32,507 bases of DNA from Myxococcus llanfairpwllgwyngyllgogerychwyrndrobwllllantysiliogogogochensis (GCF_006636215.1 NZ_VIFM01000119.1:1-32507); one strand, 5' to 3'. Shown: positions 24,527 through 32,507, numbered from the stretch's first letter. Notes: generated from the letters alone by a model not told the origin. A program made the numbers and translations.

Positions 24527-27500
24527 ATGCGTCGATCAATCCAGCGCCTCATCGCTGTCACACTCTTCCTGCTCGCCATGGATGTGCTGGCGAGCAATGA
24601 CGTGAGAGGCAATCTCGAGGGCGTGTATTGGAGGGGCACGACCTACTTCGTGGAGGGGTGGGCGTGTGCGTACGGGTTCTCCGAGTCGGTCGACGTCGAC
24701 GTGTACGCCGGAGCGCCCTGGCCCACGGGCACGATGCTGGGCGGCACCCGGGCGGATGTGCTGTCGGAGCCGGGGGTGTCCACGGCCTGTGGCAGCACCC
24801 TCAACCGGCACCGCTTCCGGTTCCAGCTCCCCCAGTATCTGCTCAAGCAGCACGCGGGGAAGCCGCTCTATGCGCATGCGCATCTGGCCGCCCACGGCAT
24901 CAACAACCTCGTCCCGGGCTCGGGAAACATCTCCATCCCCGCGGCTCCCTACAATGGACAGGTCAAGGGCTCCGTCGAGGGAGTGTACTTGCGGAGTGAT
25001 GGCTATTACCTGGAAGGATGGACCTGCGCGTATGGCATCAACCAGTCCGTCGAGCTGAACGTCTACGCGGGCGGGCCCTGGACCACGGGAACCATCTTCT
25101 ACGGGGGGCTGGCGGACATCGCTTCCGAGCCCGCGGTGAGCTCCATTTGCAACACCACGCTGGCCCGACACCGCTTCAAGATTCGCCTGTCAGATTCGGT
25201 CCTCGCCCAGTTCCAGGGTCAGCCCCTGTATGTGTATGCCATGTTGTCCGGCACGGATGTCTCGGACCAGGTCGCCGGAACGCCGACCGTGCCCACCGTC
25301 GCGACGGCGCAGGCTCCCGTCCTGTCCCCGTCGGGAGGCACCCATGCCAGCCCCATCAACGTGGCGCTGACCTCCGGCACCAGCTCGGCGAGCATCTACT
25401 ACACGCTCAACGGCTCGGCTCCGACGTGTGGCGGTGGGAACCTCTACGGCACGCCCTTCGCGCTCTCCTCGGCGACCACCGTCCAGGCCATCGCCTGCAA
25501 GAGCGGCATGACGCAGAGTCCCGTTATTTCGGCCCAGTACAGCTTCGTCGCCGCGCCGCCCCAGTTCTCGCCACCGGGAGGGATCTACAGCAGCGCGCGG
25601 AGCGTGACGCTGACGACCACGACCCCTGGCGCGACGCTCTACTACACCCAGGATGGAAGCTCGCCCGTCTGTGGCGCCCCCTCGCTCACGTATACGGCGC
25701 CCTTCACGGTGGACACGACGAGGACGGTCCGCGCCATCGCCTGCCGCGCGGGCTTCACCAGCAGCACGCCGGTCAGCGCCACCTATACGTTCTCGACGTC
25801 GAATTGGACGGGCCCCGCCGCCACCATCGTCACCGTCAACGGAGGCAAGCGCATCTCCGTCAACGGCCAGGTGCTCAGCCCGCTGCACCACGCGTTCAAC
25901 CTCCAGTCGTGTCGTCTGGACGACTGCCTGGCGGAGGATGCCATCATCGACACCCAGCTCGCCGAGCTGGCGAGGACACAGGCCTTTGGCACGCGCTTCA
26001 TCGTCGAGGTGGCCGCCATCGCCTACCGGGGCACGCCCGCGGTCCAACGACTGGGCGCCCGGCTCAAGAAGGTCCGGGAGGCCTACCCGGGGTTCGACCC
26101 GTACCTCATCATCCGGTTCGACCTCTATGACTATGAGGAGAGCGCCTTTACCTGCGTGGACGGAGAGGACTTCCTCTCCCCGACGTACATGGCGCTCTAC
26201 AACAACCAGGGGGCCCGCTTCGACGCCAATGCCCTCTGCGACGCTTCCGCCGACGGCAAGTTCAGGAAGCCCTACAAGCGCATCAACGAGTCGTGGATTC
26301 TGTCCCGGGAGGTGGAGATCGGCACGGTCGCCAACCTGCTGGAGGCCGAGCCGGAGACCCGGGGGCGGGTGATTGGAATGACCTTCACCTACCTCTCTGG
26401 GGGAGAGTTCTTCTTCTCGCCCCTCTACGTCACGGGCAAGGACCCGACAGCGAAATTCCCTTGGGAGCCGCTCCACACGTCGAGTTTCTTCTTTCAAGAC
26501 GACTCCGGCAGTCCCGCCGCCACCCTCACGAATCGGATGTCGGAGAACTTCGGCATCTTCCTGGCGGGGAGCACGAAGGCCGCGGCCGTCCAGGCGTCCC
26601 GCGCCGAGGTGGACAACCTGGTCGCCGCCATCTCCCGGCTCGCGGCCCGGGTGAAGCAGGTGACGGGCGGCAAGGCGTTGAACAAGATCTTCTACGGCTA
26701 TTCCTATGGCCTCACTGCGCGCCGGGCGTTCTCTTTCCACCACGGGCTCGCCACCCTGTTGCGCGACCCGAACATCGACATCCTCGCCTCTCCCTTCTCC
26801 TACGAACTCTCACGCAGGCTCGGCTTCGGCTTCTCGCCGCAGGTCTCCATCGAGGCGATTACCAAGAGCGGGAAGCACTTCGAGTTCGAGGACGACAGCC
26901 GGACGCACTTCGCGGAGGTCGACGACTGGCGGCATGCCACCAACATCGTGGAGACCAATCGGCTGGTGGTGCGCGATGGCCTCACGGCGGCCATCCATGG
27001 CATGGGGCTCTACTACTTCGACCTGCCCGCCAAGGGTTGGTTCGGGAATCCGGACCAGACCGCGGAGACGACCTCGCTCTGGAACACCCTCAAGAACACC
27101 AGCACGGTGGCCTCGTCCGTGGTGAGCACGGGGAGCGCGTATTCGCCGCAGATCGCCGTCTTCGTGGATGAGCAGTCCGTGGCGCATTATCCGCTCGACG
27201 GGCTGGGGGGCGCCAAGGCCTTCCCATTCACGACGGCCAGCATGACGGGGCAGATTGAAGCGCTCTCCCGCGTCGGAGCACCAGCCCGGCACTACCTCCT
27301 TTCCGACCTCGCGACGCTCGATACGTCCAACCTCCGGCTGGCCATCTTCCTGGACGCCTACAAGCTGACGGAGTCCGACAAGCAAATCATCCAGCAGAAG
27401 CTCGCGGGCAGCGGGCGCACGCTCCTCTACCTCTACGCGCCCGGAGTGATTGACGGCAGCGGCAACGCCGCGGACAGCAACGTCTCGAGCGCCCTGGGGA

Positions 27501-28114
27501 TGCCGGTGTCGCGGCGAGCCACCACGTCGGCTTTCGCCGCCGCCTCGTACATCGATGGGCGTGAGTACCCCGACAATGGACTGGGAGCCCCTCTGTCGAT
27601 GGGGAGCTTCGAGCTCCAATACCGCATCGACGTGGGCGCCACCGGGGGCGTGCTCTGTCCCAATGCCTCGGCAGTGAACTGCATCGACTCCCGCATGCTC
27701 TCCCGCTATGTGAACAGCGGAGAGGTGGCCTTCGCCGTCAAGCGGGTCTCGGACGGCTCCGGGAGCTACAAGGTCGGCTTCGCCGCGGTCCCCGGCCTGC
27801 CGACGTCGGTGCTGCGAGACGTGGCACGGGACGCGGGGGTCCACGTCTTCTCCTGCACCAGCGGTGGGAGTTGCGTGGACGCCGTCGTCGAGGCCTCCGA
27901 CAACACCCTGATGTTGCACACCGTGGGGCCCCTCCCCACACTGAACATGCCGCTGGCCCGGAACGGCTGTGGCTTCAATGTCTCGGAGTGGGTCGGCATG
28001 ACGACGTCCACCAGTCCCTCCCTGGCCCCTGTCTCCTGTCCGGGCAATCAGTGCCAGGTCAACGTGGGCGAGAGCCTGGACGTGCGCGTCTATCAACTGA
28101 CGCCGTCGTGCTGA
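24527..28114 (+). CDS. Multidomain secreted protein, putative GH42-like glycoside hydrolase
   Basis: 1195 residues, with GGGAGG 6 nt before the ATG. A signal peptide covers about 1-23. Two homologous modules (about 28-130 and 147-245) each contain GVYxRxxxYxxEGWxCAYG and a Cys-containing LxRHRF segment. Two chitobiase C-terminal-like beta-sandwiches follow (about 262-340 and 344-425), with YYTLNGSAPTC and YYTQDGSSPVC. The large central region (about 432-870) resembles GH42-type (TIM-barrel) hypotheticals: GGEFFF with Glu627, FYGYSYG, SPFSYELSRR and FEFEDDSRTH with Glu788. E627 and E788 are candidate acid/base and nucleophile. The C-terminus has a glutamine-amidotransferase-like section (IFLDAYKLTESD) and an AGVHVF section. 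The enzyme assignment is inferred. Confidence 0.75.
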   Translation: MRRSIQRLIAVTLFLLAMDVLASNDVRGNLEGVYWRGTTYFVEGWACAYGFSESVDVDVYAGAPWPTGTMLGGTRADVLSEPGVSTACGSTLNRHRFRFQLPQYLLKQHAGKPLYAHAHLAAHGINNLVPGSGNISIPAAPYNGQVKGSVEGVYLRSDGYYLEGWTCAYGINQSVELNVYAGGPWTTGTIFYGGLADIASEPAVSSICNTTLARHRFKIRLSDSVLAQFQGQPLYVYAMLSGTDVSDQVAGTPTVPTVATAQAPVLSPSGGTHASPINVALTSGTSSASIYYTLNGSAPTCGGGNLYGTPFALSSATTVQAIACKSGMTQSPVISAQYSFVAAPPQFSPPGGIYSSARSVTLTTTTPGATLYYTQDGSSPVCGAPSLTYTAPFTVDTTRTVRAIACRAGFTSSTPVSATYTFSTSNWTGPAATIVTVNGGKRISVNGQVLSPLHHAFNLQSCRLDDCLAEDAIIDTQLAELARTQAFGTRFIVEVAAIAYRGTPAVQRLGARLKKVREAYPGFDPYLIIRFDLYDYEESAFTCVDGEDFLSPTYMALYNNQGARFDANALCDASADGKFRKPYKRINESWILSREVEIGTVANLLEAEPETRGRVIGMTFTYLSGGEFFFSPLYVTGKDPTAKFPWEPLHTSSFFFQDDSGSPAATLTNRMSENFGIFLAGSTKAAAVQASRAEVDNLVAAISRLAARVKQVTGGKALNKIFYGYSYGLTARRAFSFHHGLATLLRDPNIDILASPFSYELSRRLGFGFSPQVSIEAITKSGKHFEFEDDSRTHFAEVDDWRHATNIVETNRLVVRDGLTAAIHGMGLYYFDLPAKGWFGNPDQTAETTSLWNTLKNTSTVASSVVSTGSAYSPQIAVFVDEQSVAHYPLDGLGGAKAFPFTTASMTGQIEALSRVGAPARHYLLSDLATLDTSNLRLAIFLDAYKLTESDKQIIQQKLAGSGRTLLYLYAPGVIDGSGNAADSNVSSALGMPVSRRATTSAFAAASYIDGREYPDNGLGAPLSMGSFELQYRIDVGATGGVLCPNASAVNCIDSRMLSRYVNSGEVAFAVKRVSDGSGSYKVGFAAVPGLPTSVLRDVARDAGVHVFSCTSGGSCVDAVVEASDNTLMLHTVGPLPTLNMPLARNGCGFNVSEWVGMTTSTSPSLAPVSCPGNQCQVNVGESLDVRVYQLTPSC

Positions 28115-28150
28115 GGGTGCATTCGAGGGCCTGACCTCACGTCGACGCCG

Positions 28151-28184
28151 GGGGACGCGGCACACGCGCATCGTGCCGCGCCCC
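28151..28184. terminator. Hairpin between convergent genes
   Basis: CGCGGCAC (28156-28163) and GTGCCGCG (28173-28180) form a perfect 8-bp stem with a 9-nt loop, extended by GGGG/CCCC across a bulged A. It lies 37 bp after the multidomain gene stop. Confidence 0.6.
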
Positions 28185-28195
28185 TCGCCCGGGTT

Positions 28196-28210
28196 CACCG
28201 CGTCGCGGTG
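28196..28210. other. 15-bp palindrome near the cytochrome gene stop
   Basis: CACCGCG and CGCGGTG are perfect arms around a single T, ending 5 bp before the minus-strand stop codon at 28216. The near-absence of a loop makes an RNA hairpin less likely than a DNA-level palindrome. Confidence 0.4.
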
Positions 28211-28215
28211 GGACT

Positions 28216-29679
28216 TCAGAGTCGCTGGAGGAAGCGGAGCAGGTCCTGTTTCTGCGCGGGGCTGAGGGACTCGGGGAGCCCGCCTGGAGTCTCCGGCGGA
28301 TGAACGGGCGGCAGGTTCAGGGGCGCCGTGAAGGCCAGGACGAACTGGCTGTAGATGTCGACGACGTCCTCGAGATTCTCGAGGCTGTTGTCGTGATAGT
28401 AGGGCGCCGTTCGCGCGACGCCGCGCAGCGTGGGGATGTCGAAGGCCTCGAAGTCCAGGGGGTTGCCGGTGACGAGCGCCCGGCCAGGGTCCGTGGAGAA
28501 CCACTGCGGGAAGAGGTTGGGCCCGACGATGGGTGCTCCGCTCTCGTCCACCGCCGGAATCGGGTCATACGGCTCTCCGCTGGCCGTCACGGGGTTGGGC
28601 GGAAGGTCCGTCACCTGCTGCTGGCGCGTGCCGTCCGTATAGAAGCGGAACCGATAGCGCGGCAGCTCGATGCTCGCGTTGTACAGCATGGGGAACTGGC
28701 CAATCTGTCCCAGGTAGGAGAAGCCCGAGAACCCGATGTTCAGGATGTCTGGCGTCGAGCGCTGGCCCTGTACGGGCACGGGCCCCACGCCGGGGACATG
28801 GGTGAACAACACGTTGCCATCGGCCTTCGTCACCGGGAACTGGGAGGCGACCTCTCGCATCGCCGGGGTTGAAATCCGGCTCAGCGTCGCACCGCCGTGG
28901 CAGGGCTCGCAGCCGACCTTGAAGACCTCGCGCCCCCGTCGCTCCTCGGGCGTCAGCCACATGAAGTCCTCGGGGAGGGGAATCCGAGCGAGCGGAACCC
29001 CCGCGCTGCTCAAGTCGGCGACGAACCGCGCGCGGGCCGACGTGAACTCTCCACGTTGGAAGTCCGCCACCTGGCGCAGCTGGGAGCGCGGCACGGCGGC
29101 TCCCTCGCTGTGGCTGGTGATGGCGGCCTGGGCCTGGTCCTCCAGGTTCGACTCTCGGCCGTCCAGTTGGAAGAAGGGGCCGGAGATGGCGATGTCCTGG
29201 ATGCTCGGCACGCCTCTCCAGACGGCGATCTTCCGGTCGGCGGGGGTGACGATGTGTCCCTGGGCGTCGATGACGTCCATGTTGGCGGGCAGGGGAAGGA
29301 CGACGCGGACAAGCCCTCTCTTCAGATGTTCGTACGTGGGGACCGCCGCGTTCGGGTCATCCGCATCGATGCGGTTGAACAGCGGGTCCGTTGGATTCGA
29401 GGCGAGACGGGCCTGGACGTTCTCGGGCCGCAGGGCCGTGCTGTCCTCGAAGACATGGCAGGTGGCGCAAGAGCGCCCATTGGTGTTCGGGAAGGCCTCG
29501 CTGAACAGCTTCCTTCCGCGGGGGTCGTGGTGCAGGGCGGCCTGGGCCTCGGCCGTCTGGGAGATGGGATTCACCTCGACGTCGACTTCGTCCTGCTCCG
29601 GGGCCGCCGGGGTGCAATGCGTCAGTCCGCCGAGTGCGAAGGCACCGGCGAGACACGCGACAAAACGCGTGGGAACCAT
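28216..29679 (-). CDS. Di-haem cytochrome c peroxidase / MauG-like exported protein
   Basis: 487 residues. The ATG at 29679 has GGAG 8 nt upstream and gives a signal peptide (about 1-22); a start at 29775 would overlap the terminator of the preceding gene. LTHC may be an imperfect lipobox. Two CxxCH haem-binding sites are present: CATCH (Cys71, Cys74, His75) and CEPCH (Cys257, Cys260, His261). Between them are IWRGVPSIQD-type and GPFFQLDGRE-like segments, and towards the C-terminus TPTLRGVARTAPYYHDNS-type residues conserved in CcpA/MauG proteins. Such enzymes reduce peroxide or make oxidative protein modifications in the periplasm. It is downstream of a fungalysin gene but beyond a terminator. 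The electron donor and exact reaction are unknown. Confidence 0.9.
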   Translation of the reverse strand: MVPTRFVACLAGAFALGGLTHCTPAAPEQDEVDVEVNPISQTAEAQAALHHDPRGRKLFSEAFPNTNGRSCATCHVFEDSTALRPENVQARLASNPTDPLFNRIDADDPNAAVPTYEHLKRGLVRVVLPLPANMDVIDAQGHIVTPADRKIAVWRGVPSIQDIAISGPFFQLDGRESNLEDQAQAAITSHSEGAAVPRSQLRQVADFQRGEFTSARARFVADLSSAGVPLARIPLPEDFMWLTPEERRGREVFKVGCEPCHGGATLSRISTPAMREVASQFPVTKADGNVLFTHVPGVGPVPVQGQRSTPDILNIGFSGFSYLGQIGQFPMLYNASIELPRYRFRFYTDGTRQQQVTDLPPNPVTASGEPYDPIPAVDESGAPIVGPNLFPQWFSTDPGRALVTGNPLDFEAFDIPTLRGVARTAPYYHDNSLENLEDVVDIYSQFVLAFTAPLNLPPVHPPETPGGLPESLSPAQKQDLLRFLQRL

Positions 29680-29718
29680 GGGAATGTCTCCGGGGTGTGG
29701 GGCTTCCCACGAAACACC

Positions 29719-29740
29719 GGTGACGTTCGCAAGTGTCACC
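29719..29740. promoter_or_regulatory. Dyad upstream of the cytochrome peroxidase gene
   Basis: GGTGAC and GTCACC are perfect 6-bp arms with a 10-nt spacer, 40 bp before the start codon. It could be an operator of the cytochrome gene. Only the symmetry supports this. Confidence 0.35.
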
Positions 29741-29765
29741 CGGTTGTTGTCGTCCGTCGCCGCGC

Positions 29766-29808
29766 ACAAAAACAAACCGGGGGCCCCTCGTGAGAGGAAG
29801 CCCCCGGT
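29766..29808 (-). terminator. Rho-independent terminator of the fungalysin gene
   Basis: ACCGGGGGC (29776-29784) and GCCCCCGGT (29800-29808) form a perfect 9-bp stem with an inner CCTC/GAGG pair. On the minus strand the stem is followed by TTTGTTTTTG (29775 downwards). It lies 24 bp after the M36 stop. This is the only classical terminator in the window. Confidence 0.88.
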
Positions 29809-29831
29809 CCGGTGCGTCGGTGTGTCAGGAA

Positions 29832-31913
29832 TTACAGGCGCGTCTCACCGTCGAGGGCCGCGGGGCAGGTGGAGGGCAGCGTGAAGCCGTTGGTCGGCGT
29901 GGTGCTGGTCGAGCCGCCGGAGACCGCGTTGTAGCCCAGGCCGTAGGCGGCGAACGCCTTCCACAGCCGGCACACGTCCTCGCCACCGTGCAGGGTGGCG
30001 GCCGCGTTGATGATGCCGTCACGCACCTGGGTGAAGGTGGGGCTGCAGGCCGTGCGCTTCAGGCCCTCCGTGAAGTACAGCATCATGCGCTGGTTACCGG
30101 CGTTGCCAGTGGCGTTGTACAGGTTGGCGTCGAAGCCCCACTGCGTCACCAGGGCCCAGTAGGCCTCCCACATCGCCTGGGCGAAGACGGAGCCCACGCC
30201 GTGCGGAACGGCCATGCCGTTGATGCTCGCGTACGTCCAGGTGTTGAGCGTGGAGTTCAGCGTGTACGGCTGCGTGCGGATGCCGTTGCCGTCGGGGGCC
30301 TGGTTCAGCGCGTAGGTGCCCACGCCGCGAATCTTGTTCGCCGTGTCGCCGACGCGCGCCGTGTAGAACAGCGAGAGGAAGTCGCTGATGCCCTCGCCCG
30401 GCTGCTGCCGGTTGCTGAGGCACGACACGTTGCTGGGGCCACCGACGAGGCGGTTGGAGATGCCATGGCCGAACTCGTGGACGATGATGCCGCTGTCCAG
30501 GTCGCCGTCCTTGTCCGGGTTCGGCGCCGTCCAGACGTACATCTGCATGCGCGGGCGGCTGCCGTCCGCGGGCGTGGAGAAGTTGGCGTTGTTGGTGCCG
30601 CCGCCGTCCTGCGCCTCGGCCTGGACGTAGTCGTTGCCCGCGCCGCCGCGGCCGTAGTTGTTCTGCTGGAAGTTGCCGGCCACTTCGTTGAAGCCGTACT
30701 GGTACTGCACGTCGTGGATGATGTTGTTCCAGTAGAACAGGTTGGTGACGGCCGCCGAGATGTACGTGGACGGGGCGCCAGCGAGGTTGATGGTGAAGAC
30801 GCAGTTGAGCGCCGCGCCGCAAGCGGGCTGGGTCGCGGGCGGGGCGTTGTTGGCGTCGCGGTCCTCGTACGCGTGGACGTTGTTGCCGCGCGTCGTCGTG
30901 TACTCCGCGCCAGCGACCCCGTTGGTGTCGTGCCAGCCGTAGGGTGAAGCGGTGGTGTTGGCGGGGTTGGTCACCGTCACACGGCCATCCGCGAAGGGCA
31001 GCGGCGTGGTGTGATTGGGGCTCTCCACGGGCACCGGATAGACCTTGTAGGAATCCGCGGCCACCCAGTCAAAGCGCGTCAACACCTCGCCCGTGCCGGC
31101 GTCCACCGTCACGTCGTAGTCGTGCTGCGAGTCCAGGGTGTAGACCTGGAAGTGCCACACCAGCCGCGCCTCGCCACGGCGCATGGGCAGCACGGCCAGC
31201 TCCGCGACGATGGGCTCGCGCGACAGGCCGTCCACTTCCACGCCCGTGCGGCGCTTCACACCGGACTCGGGCTTCAGCGAACGAGGGGCGGTCGGCAGGC
31301 GCACACCCAGATGCCGGGCCAGGCCCGCGACGGCCTCGCCAGCGCTCAGGCGCGGCTCCACGCCAGCGATGGCGCTCTCGATGGAGGGCAGGAAGTCGCT
31401 GTGGACGCCCAGGACGCTGCCGTCCTTGCCGATGTTGATCTGCAGCTGCGCGTTGTAGACGGGCAGGCCCTTGAACGTCTGGCGCAGGTGCAGGTGCGTG
31501 GCGCCGCTGACCTCCGAGAAGACGCGGTCGGTGACTTCGAGGTTCGCCAGGTCATTGAGTCCCAGGCCGAGCGCCTCGTGGTGCTTCTGGACGAAGTCCA
31601 GCGCGATGGCCATCGGGTCACCGCTGCTGGGGCCGGAGAGCGCGCCCACGGGGTTGGTGAGCGAGCGGACCAGGCCGTTCGTCTCGTCCACTTCCACCAG
31701 CAGATCCGGGATGCTCTGGCGCAGCGCCGCGACGTGCGCCTTCTGGGCCGTCGAGAAGCCGAACCGCGCCTGCGCATTGTAGGCGGCGCGGGCATCGAAG
31801 TTCCGCTCGCCTTCGTGGGACTCCGGCGCCACTGCCAGCGCCGTGGACCCCGTGAGGGTCGCCGTGAAAACCACCGCCTGGAACAGCCGCCTTCGGTATG
31901 CACCTACGGACAT
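29832..31913 (-). CDS. Fungalysin (M36) metalloprotease
   Basis: 693 residues from the ATG at 31913, with AGGAG about 7 nt upstream. A signal peptide covers about 1-27. The FTP/PepSY-like propeptide (about 40-270) carries LHLRQTFKGLPVYNAQLQ. The M36 catalytic domain has HEFGHG (His479, Glu480, His483; fungal enzymes have HEYTHG) and the third zinc ligand Glu507 in PGEGISDF. FYWNNIIHDVQY upstream and a C-terminal helical region are typical of the family. Unlike many bacterial fungalysins it ends without a PPC domain, and the mature enzyme should be secreted. Myxobacteria commonly use such proteases to digest prey protein. An AT-rich promoter zone lies upstream and a clear terminator downstream. 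Confidence 0.95.
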   Translation of the reverse strand: MSVGAYRRRLFQAVVFTATLTGSTALAVAPESHEGERNFDARAAYNAQARFGFSTAQKAHVAALRQSIPDLLVEVDETNGLVRSLTNPVGALSGPSSGDPMAIALDFVQKHHEALGLGLNDLANLEVTDRVFSEVSGATHLHLRQTFKGLPVYNAQLQINIGKDGSVLGVHSDFLPSIESAIAGVEPRLSAGEAVAGLARHLGVRLPTAPRSLKPESGVKRRTGVEVDGLSREPIVAELAVLPMRRGEARLVWHFQVYTLDSQHDYDVTVDAGTGEVLTRFDWVAADSYKVYPVPVESPNHTTPLPFADGRVTVTNPANTTASPYGWHDTNGVAGAEYTTTRGNNVHAYEDRDANNAPPATQPACGAALNCVFTINLAGAPSTYISAAVTNLFYWNNIIHDVQYQYGFNEVAGNFQQNNYGRGGAGNDYVQAEAQDGGGTNNANFSTPADGSRPRMQMYVWTAPNPDKDGDLDSGIIVHEFGHGISNRLVGGPSNVSCLSNRQQPGEGISDFLSLFYTARVGDTANKIRGVGTYALNQAPDGNGIRTQPYTLNSTLNTWTYASINGMAVPHGVGSVFAQAMWEAYWALVTQWGFDANLYNATGNAGNQRMMLYFTEGLKRTACSPTFTQVRDGIINAAATLHGGEDVCRLWKAFAAYGLGYNAVSGGSTSTTPTNGFTLPSTCPAALDGETRL

Positions 31914-31972
31914 GTCGTGCTCCTGCGCTGCGGGTCAGCCGCCCGTTGCGGGGCGGTACTGGGCGTGCGAGG

Positions 31973-32045
31973 AAACACGTATTCTCCGTATAATGCAAAT
32001 GATCCGAAATATACGAAAAATATGATTTAAATGTAGTTGTGATAG
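31973..32045 (-). promoter_or_regulatory. AT-rich promoter-like island upstream of the fungalysin gene
   Basis: This 73-bp stretch is far more AT-rich than its GC-rich surroundings. On the minus strand it reads through CATATTTTTCG, TATATTTCGG and GCATTATACGG, with several -10-like TATA boxes. CGTATA (31987-31992) and TATACG (32010-32015) form a 6-bp dyad that could bind a regulator. A specific -35/-10 pair could not be assigned. It could carry the fungalysin promoter, with a leader of about 70 nt. Confidence 0.6.
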
Positions 32046-32080
32046 GGCGGCGTGGACCCCTGTGCGCGGGTGCGGGATGA

Positions 32081-32104
32081 CCTCCAGAGGAGGGCTTCTG
32101 GAGG
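32081..32104 (-). terminator. Hairpin past the right-edge gene
   Basis: CCTCCAGA (32081-32088) and TCTGGAGG (32097-32104) form a perfect 8-bp stem with an 8-nt loop. It lies 78 bp beyond the stop of the minus-strand gene entering from the right. There is no T-tract. Confidence 0.45.
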
Positions 32105-32181
32105 CTCGGAGTGGGGGGCGCCGCGAGCGAGACTTTCTCTGGGATGAGAGGCGTTTCATTCCGGTGGGTCTTGGGTGATTC

Positions 32182-32507
32182 CTACCAGCCGGGTGCCAGA
32201 AGTGAGTTCATGGCGGGCTGTGTCAGTTTCACGGGTGCATGCGGACCCTGGCTGCCATGAACAGCCGGAGCCGAACTTCTCGGCTCGCCGGTACGGCGTT
32301 CCGGGACGAGACTTGGGGGCTCCGTTGGAGTCGCGCTGTCTTGGTTGTTTGGATTCATGTGTATCTGAATGGCGTTATTGGAGTCGTTCGGAGATGCGGC
32401 GACGTTGCCTGCGTCTGGGGGCGGGACGTGGGCTCCCTCGCCTTCCGAGCCGGCGGGTGCCTTGGGCCCGGTCATGCCGCGGGTGCGGGTGGGGAGCAGG
32501 TCAGGGG
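32182..32507 (-). CDS. C-terminal tail of a gene entering from the right, function unknown
   Basis: The frame is open from the window edge to a TAG at 32182, so this is probably the end of a longer protein rather than a gene starting at the internal ATG at 32475, which lacks a ribosome binding site. The visible part is about 108 residues and is disordered: rich in Pro, Asn, Ala and Gly, without a fold-like pattern. The first 30 codons have the usual GC-rich third positions, while those after about 32390 are markedly AT-richer, with AAT, ATT, ATA and CAA codons. That suggests either a weakly constrained tail or a frame change. No function can be assigned, and the coding call is uncertain. Confidence 0.42.
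   Translation of the reverse strand, partial: PDLLPTRTRGMTGPKAPAGSEGEGAHVPPPDAGNVAASPNDSNNAIQIHMNPNNQDSATPTEPPSLVPERRTGEPRSSAPAVHGSQGPHAPVKLTQPAMNSLLAPGW

Noticed and set aside
25190-28504. Long minus-strand frames (517 and 564 codons) opposite the multidomain gene
   Set aside because: They are Arg/Gly/Val-rich without signal, domain or ribosome binding site, and the plus strand holds a coherent multidomain protein.

Overview
The window looks like chromosome of a myxobacterium, most likely Myxococcaceae (Myxococcus, Corallococcus or Pyxidicoccus type). This is inferred from high GC with strong third-position GC bias, many lipoprotein signal peptides followed by Asp/Gly/Pro-rich linkers, a dense set of secreted hydrolases, and a short-chain dehydrogenase that matches remembered C-factor (CsgA) motifs. 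No rRNA, tRNA, CRISPR array, insertion sequence or phage gene was seen.

Layout. 1-4207: two divergent paralogous M4 (thermolysin-type) metalloproteases, each with a C-terminal PPC domain; the left one runs off the window. 4389-6825: an erythromycin-esterase-like lipoprotein and a bacterial neprosin-family protein. 7032-8122: an ECF sigma factor followed 44 bp later by a polytopic membrane protein. 8180-10563 (minus): a 7TM histidine kinase and a LytTR response regulator sharing an overlapping stop/start. 10698-13245: an exported alpha/beta hydrolase (S33-like peptidase) and an aldo/keto reductase, separated by two strong hairpins. 13381-15867 (minus): a large beta-propeller surface lipoprotein. 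16084-17903: a MetR-like LysR regulator divergent from a metallo-beta-lactamase-fold protein, with a T-N11-A dyad between them. 17942-18691: TrmJ-type RNA methyltransferase. 18803-22651: a secreted trypsin-like protease, two proteins of unknown function, a PilO/GspM-like lipoprotein and the CsgA-like dehydrogenase. 22859-28114: a kelch-like lipoprotein with a 42-bp tandem repeat, then a 1195-residue multidomain protein that looks like an unrecognised glycoside hydrolase. 28216-31913 (minus): a fungalysin (M36) metalloprotease and, beyond a clear terminator, a di-haem cytochrome c peroxidase-like protein. The right edge holds the tail of a gene entering from outside.

How it fits together. About half of the genes encode exported or lipid-anchored proteins, and six are probable proteases or peptidases of five different mechanisms (M4 twice, M36, trypsin-like, neprosin, S33-like). 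Together with the putative glycoside hydrolase and surface propellers this suggests a secretome region serving predation or scavenging. Genes are mostly single units separated by hairpins, so co-regulation is not shown. The best candidates for new biology are the GH-like multidomain protein, the ECF sigma/membrane-protein pair without a recognisable anti-sigma, the LysR/MBL pair with a metal-ligand substitution, and the neprosin gene with a 19-bp palindrome at its ribosome binding site. Many intergenic hairpins lack a T-tract and are structural candidates only.
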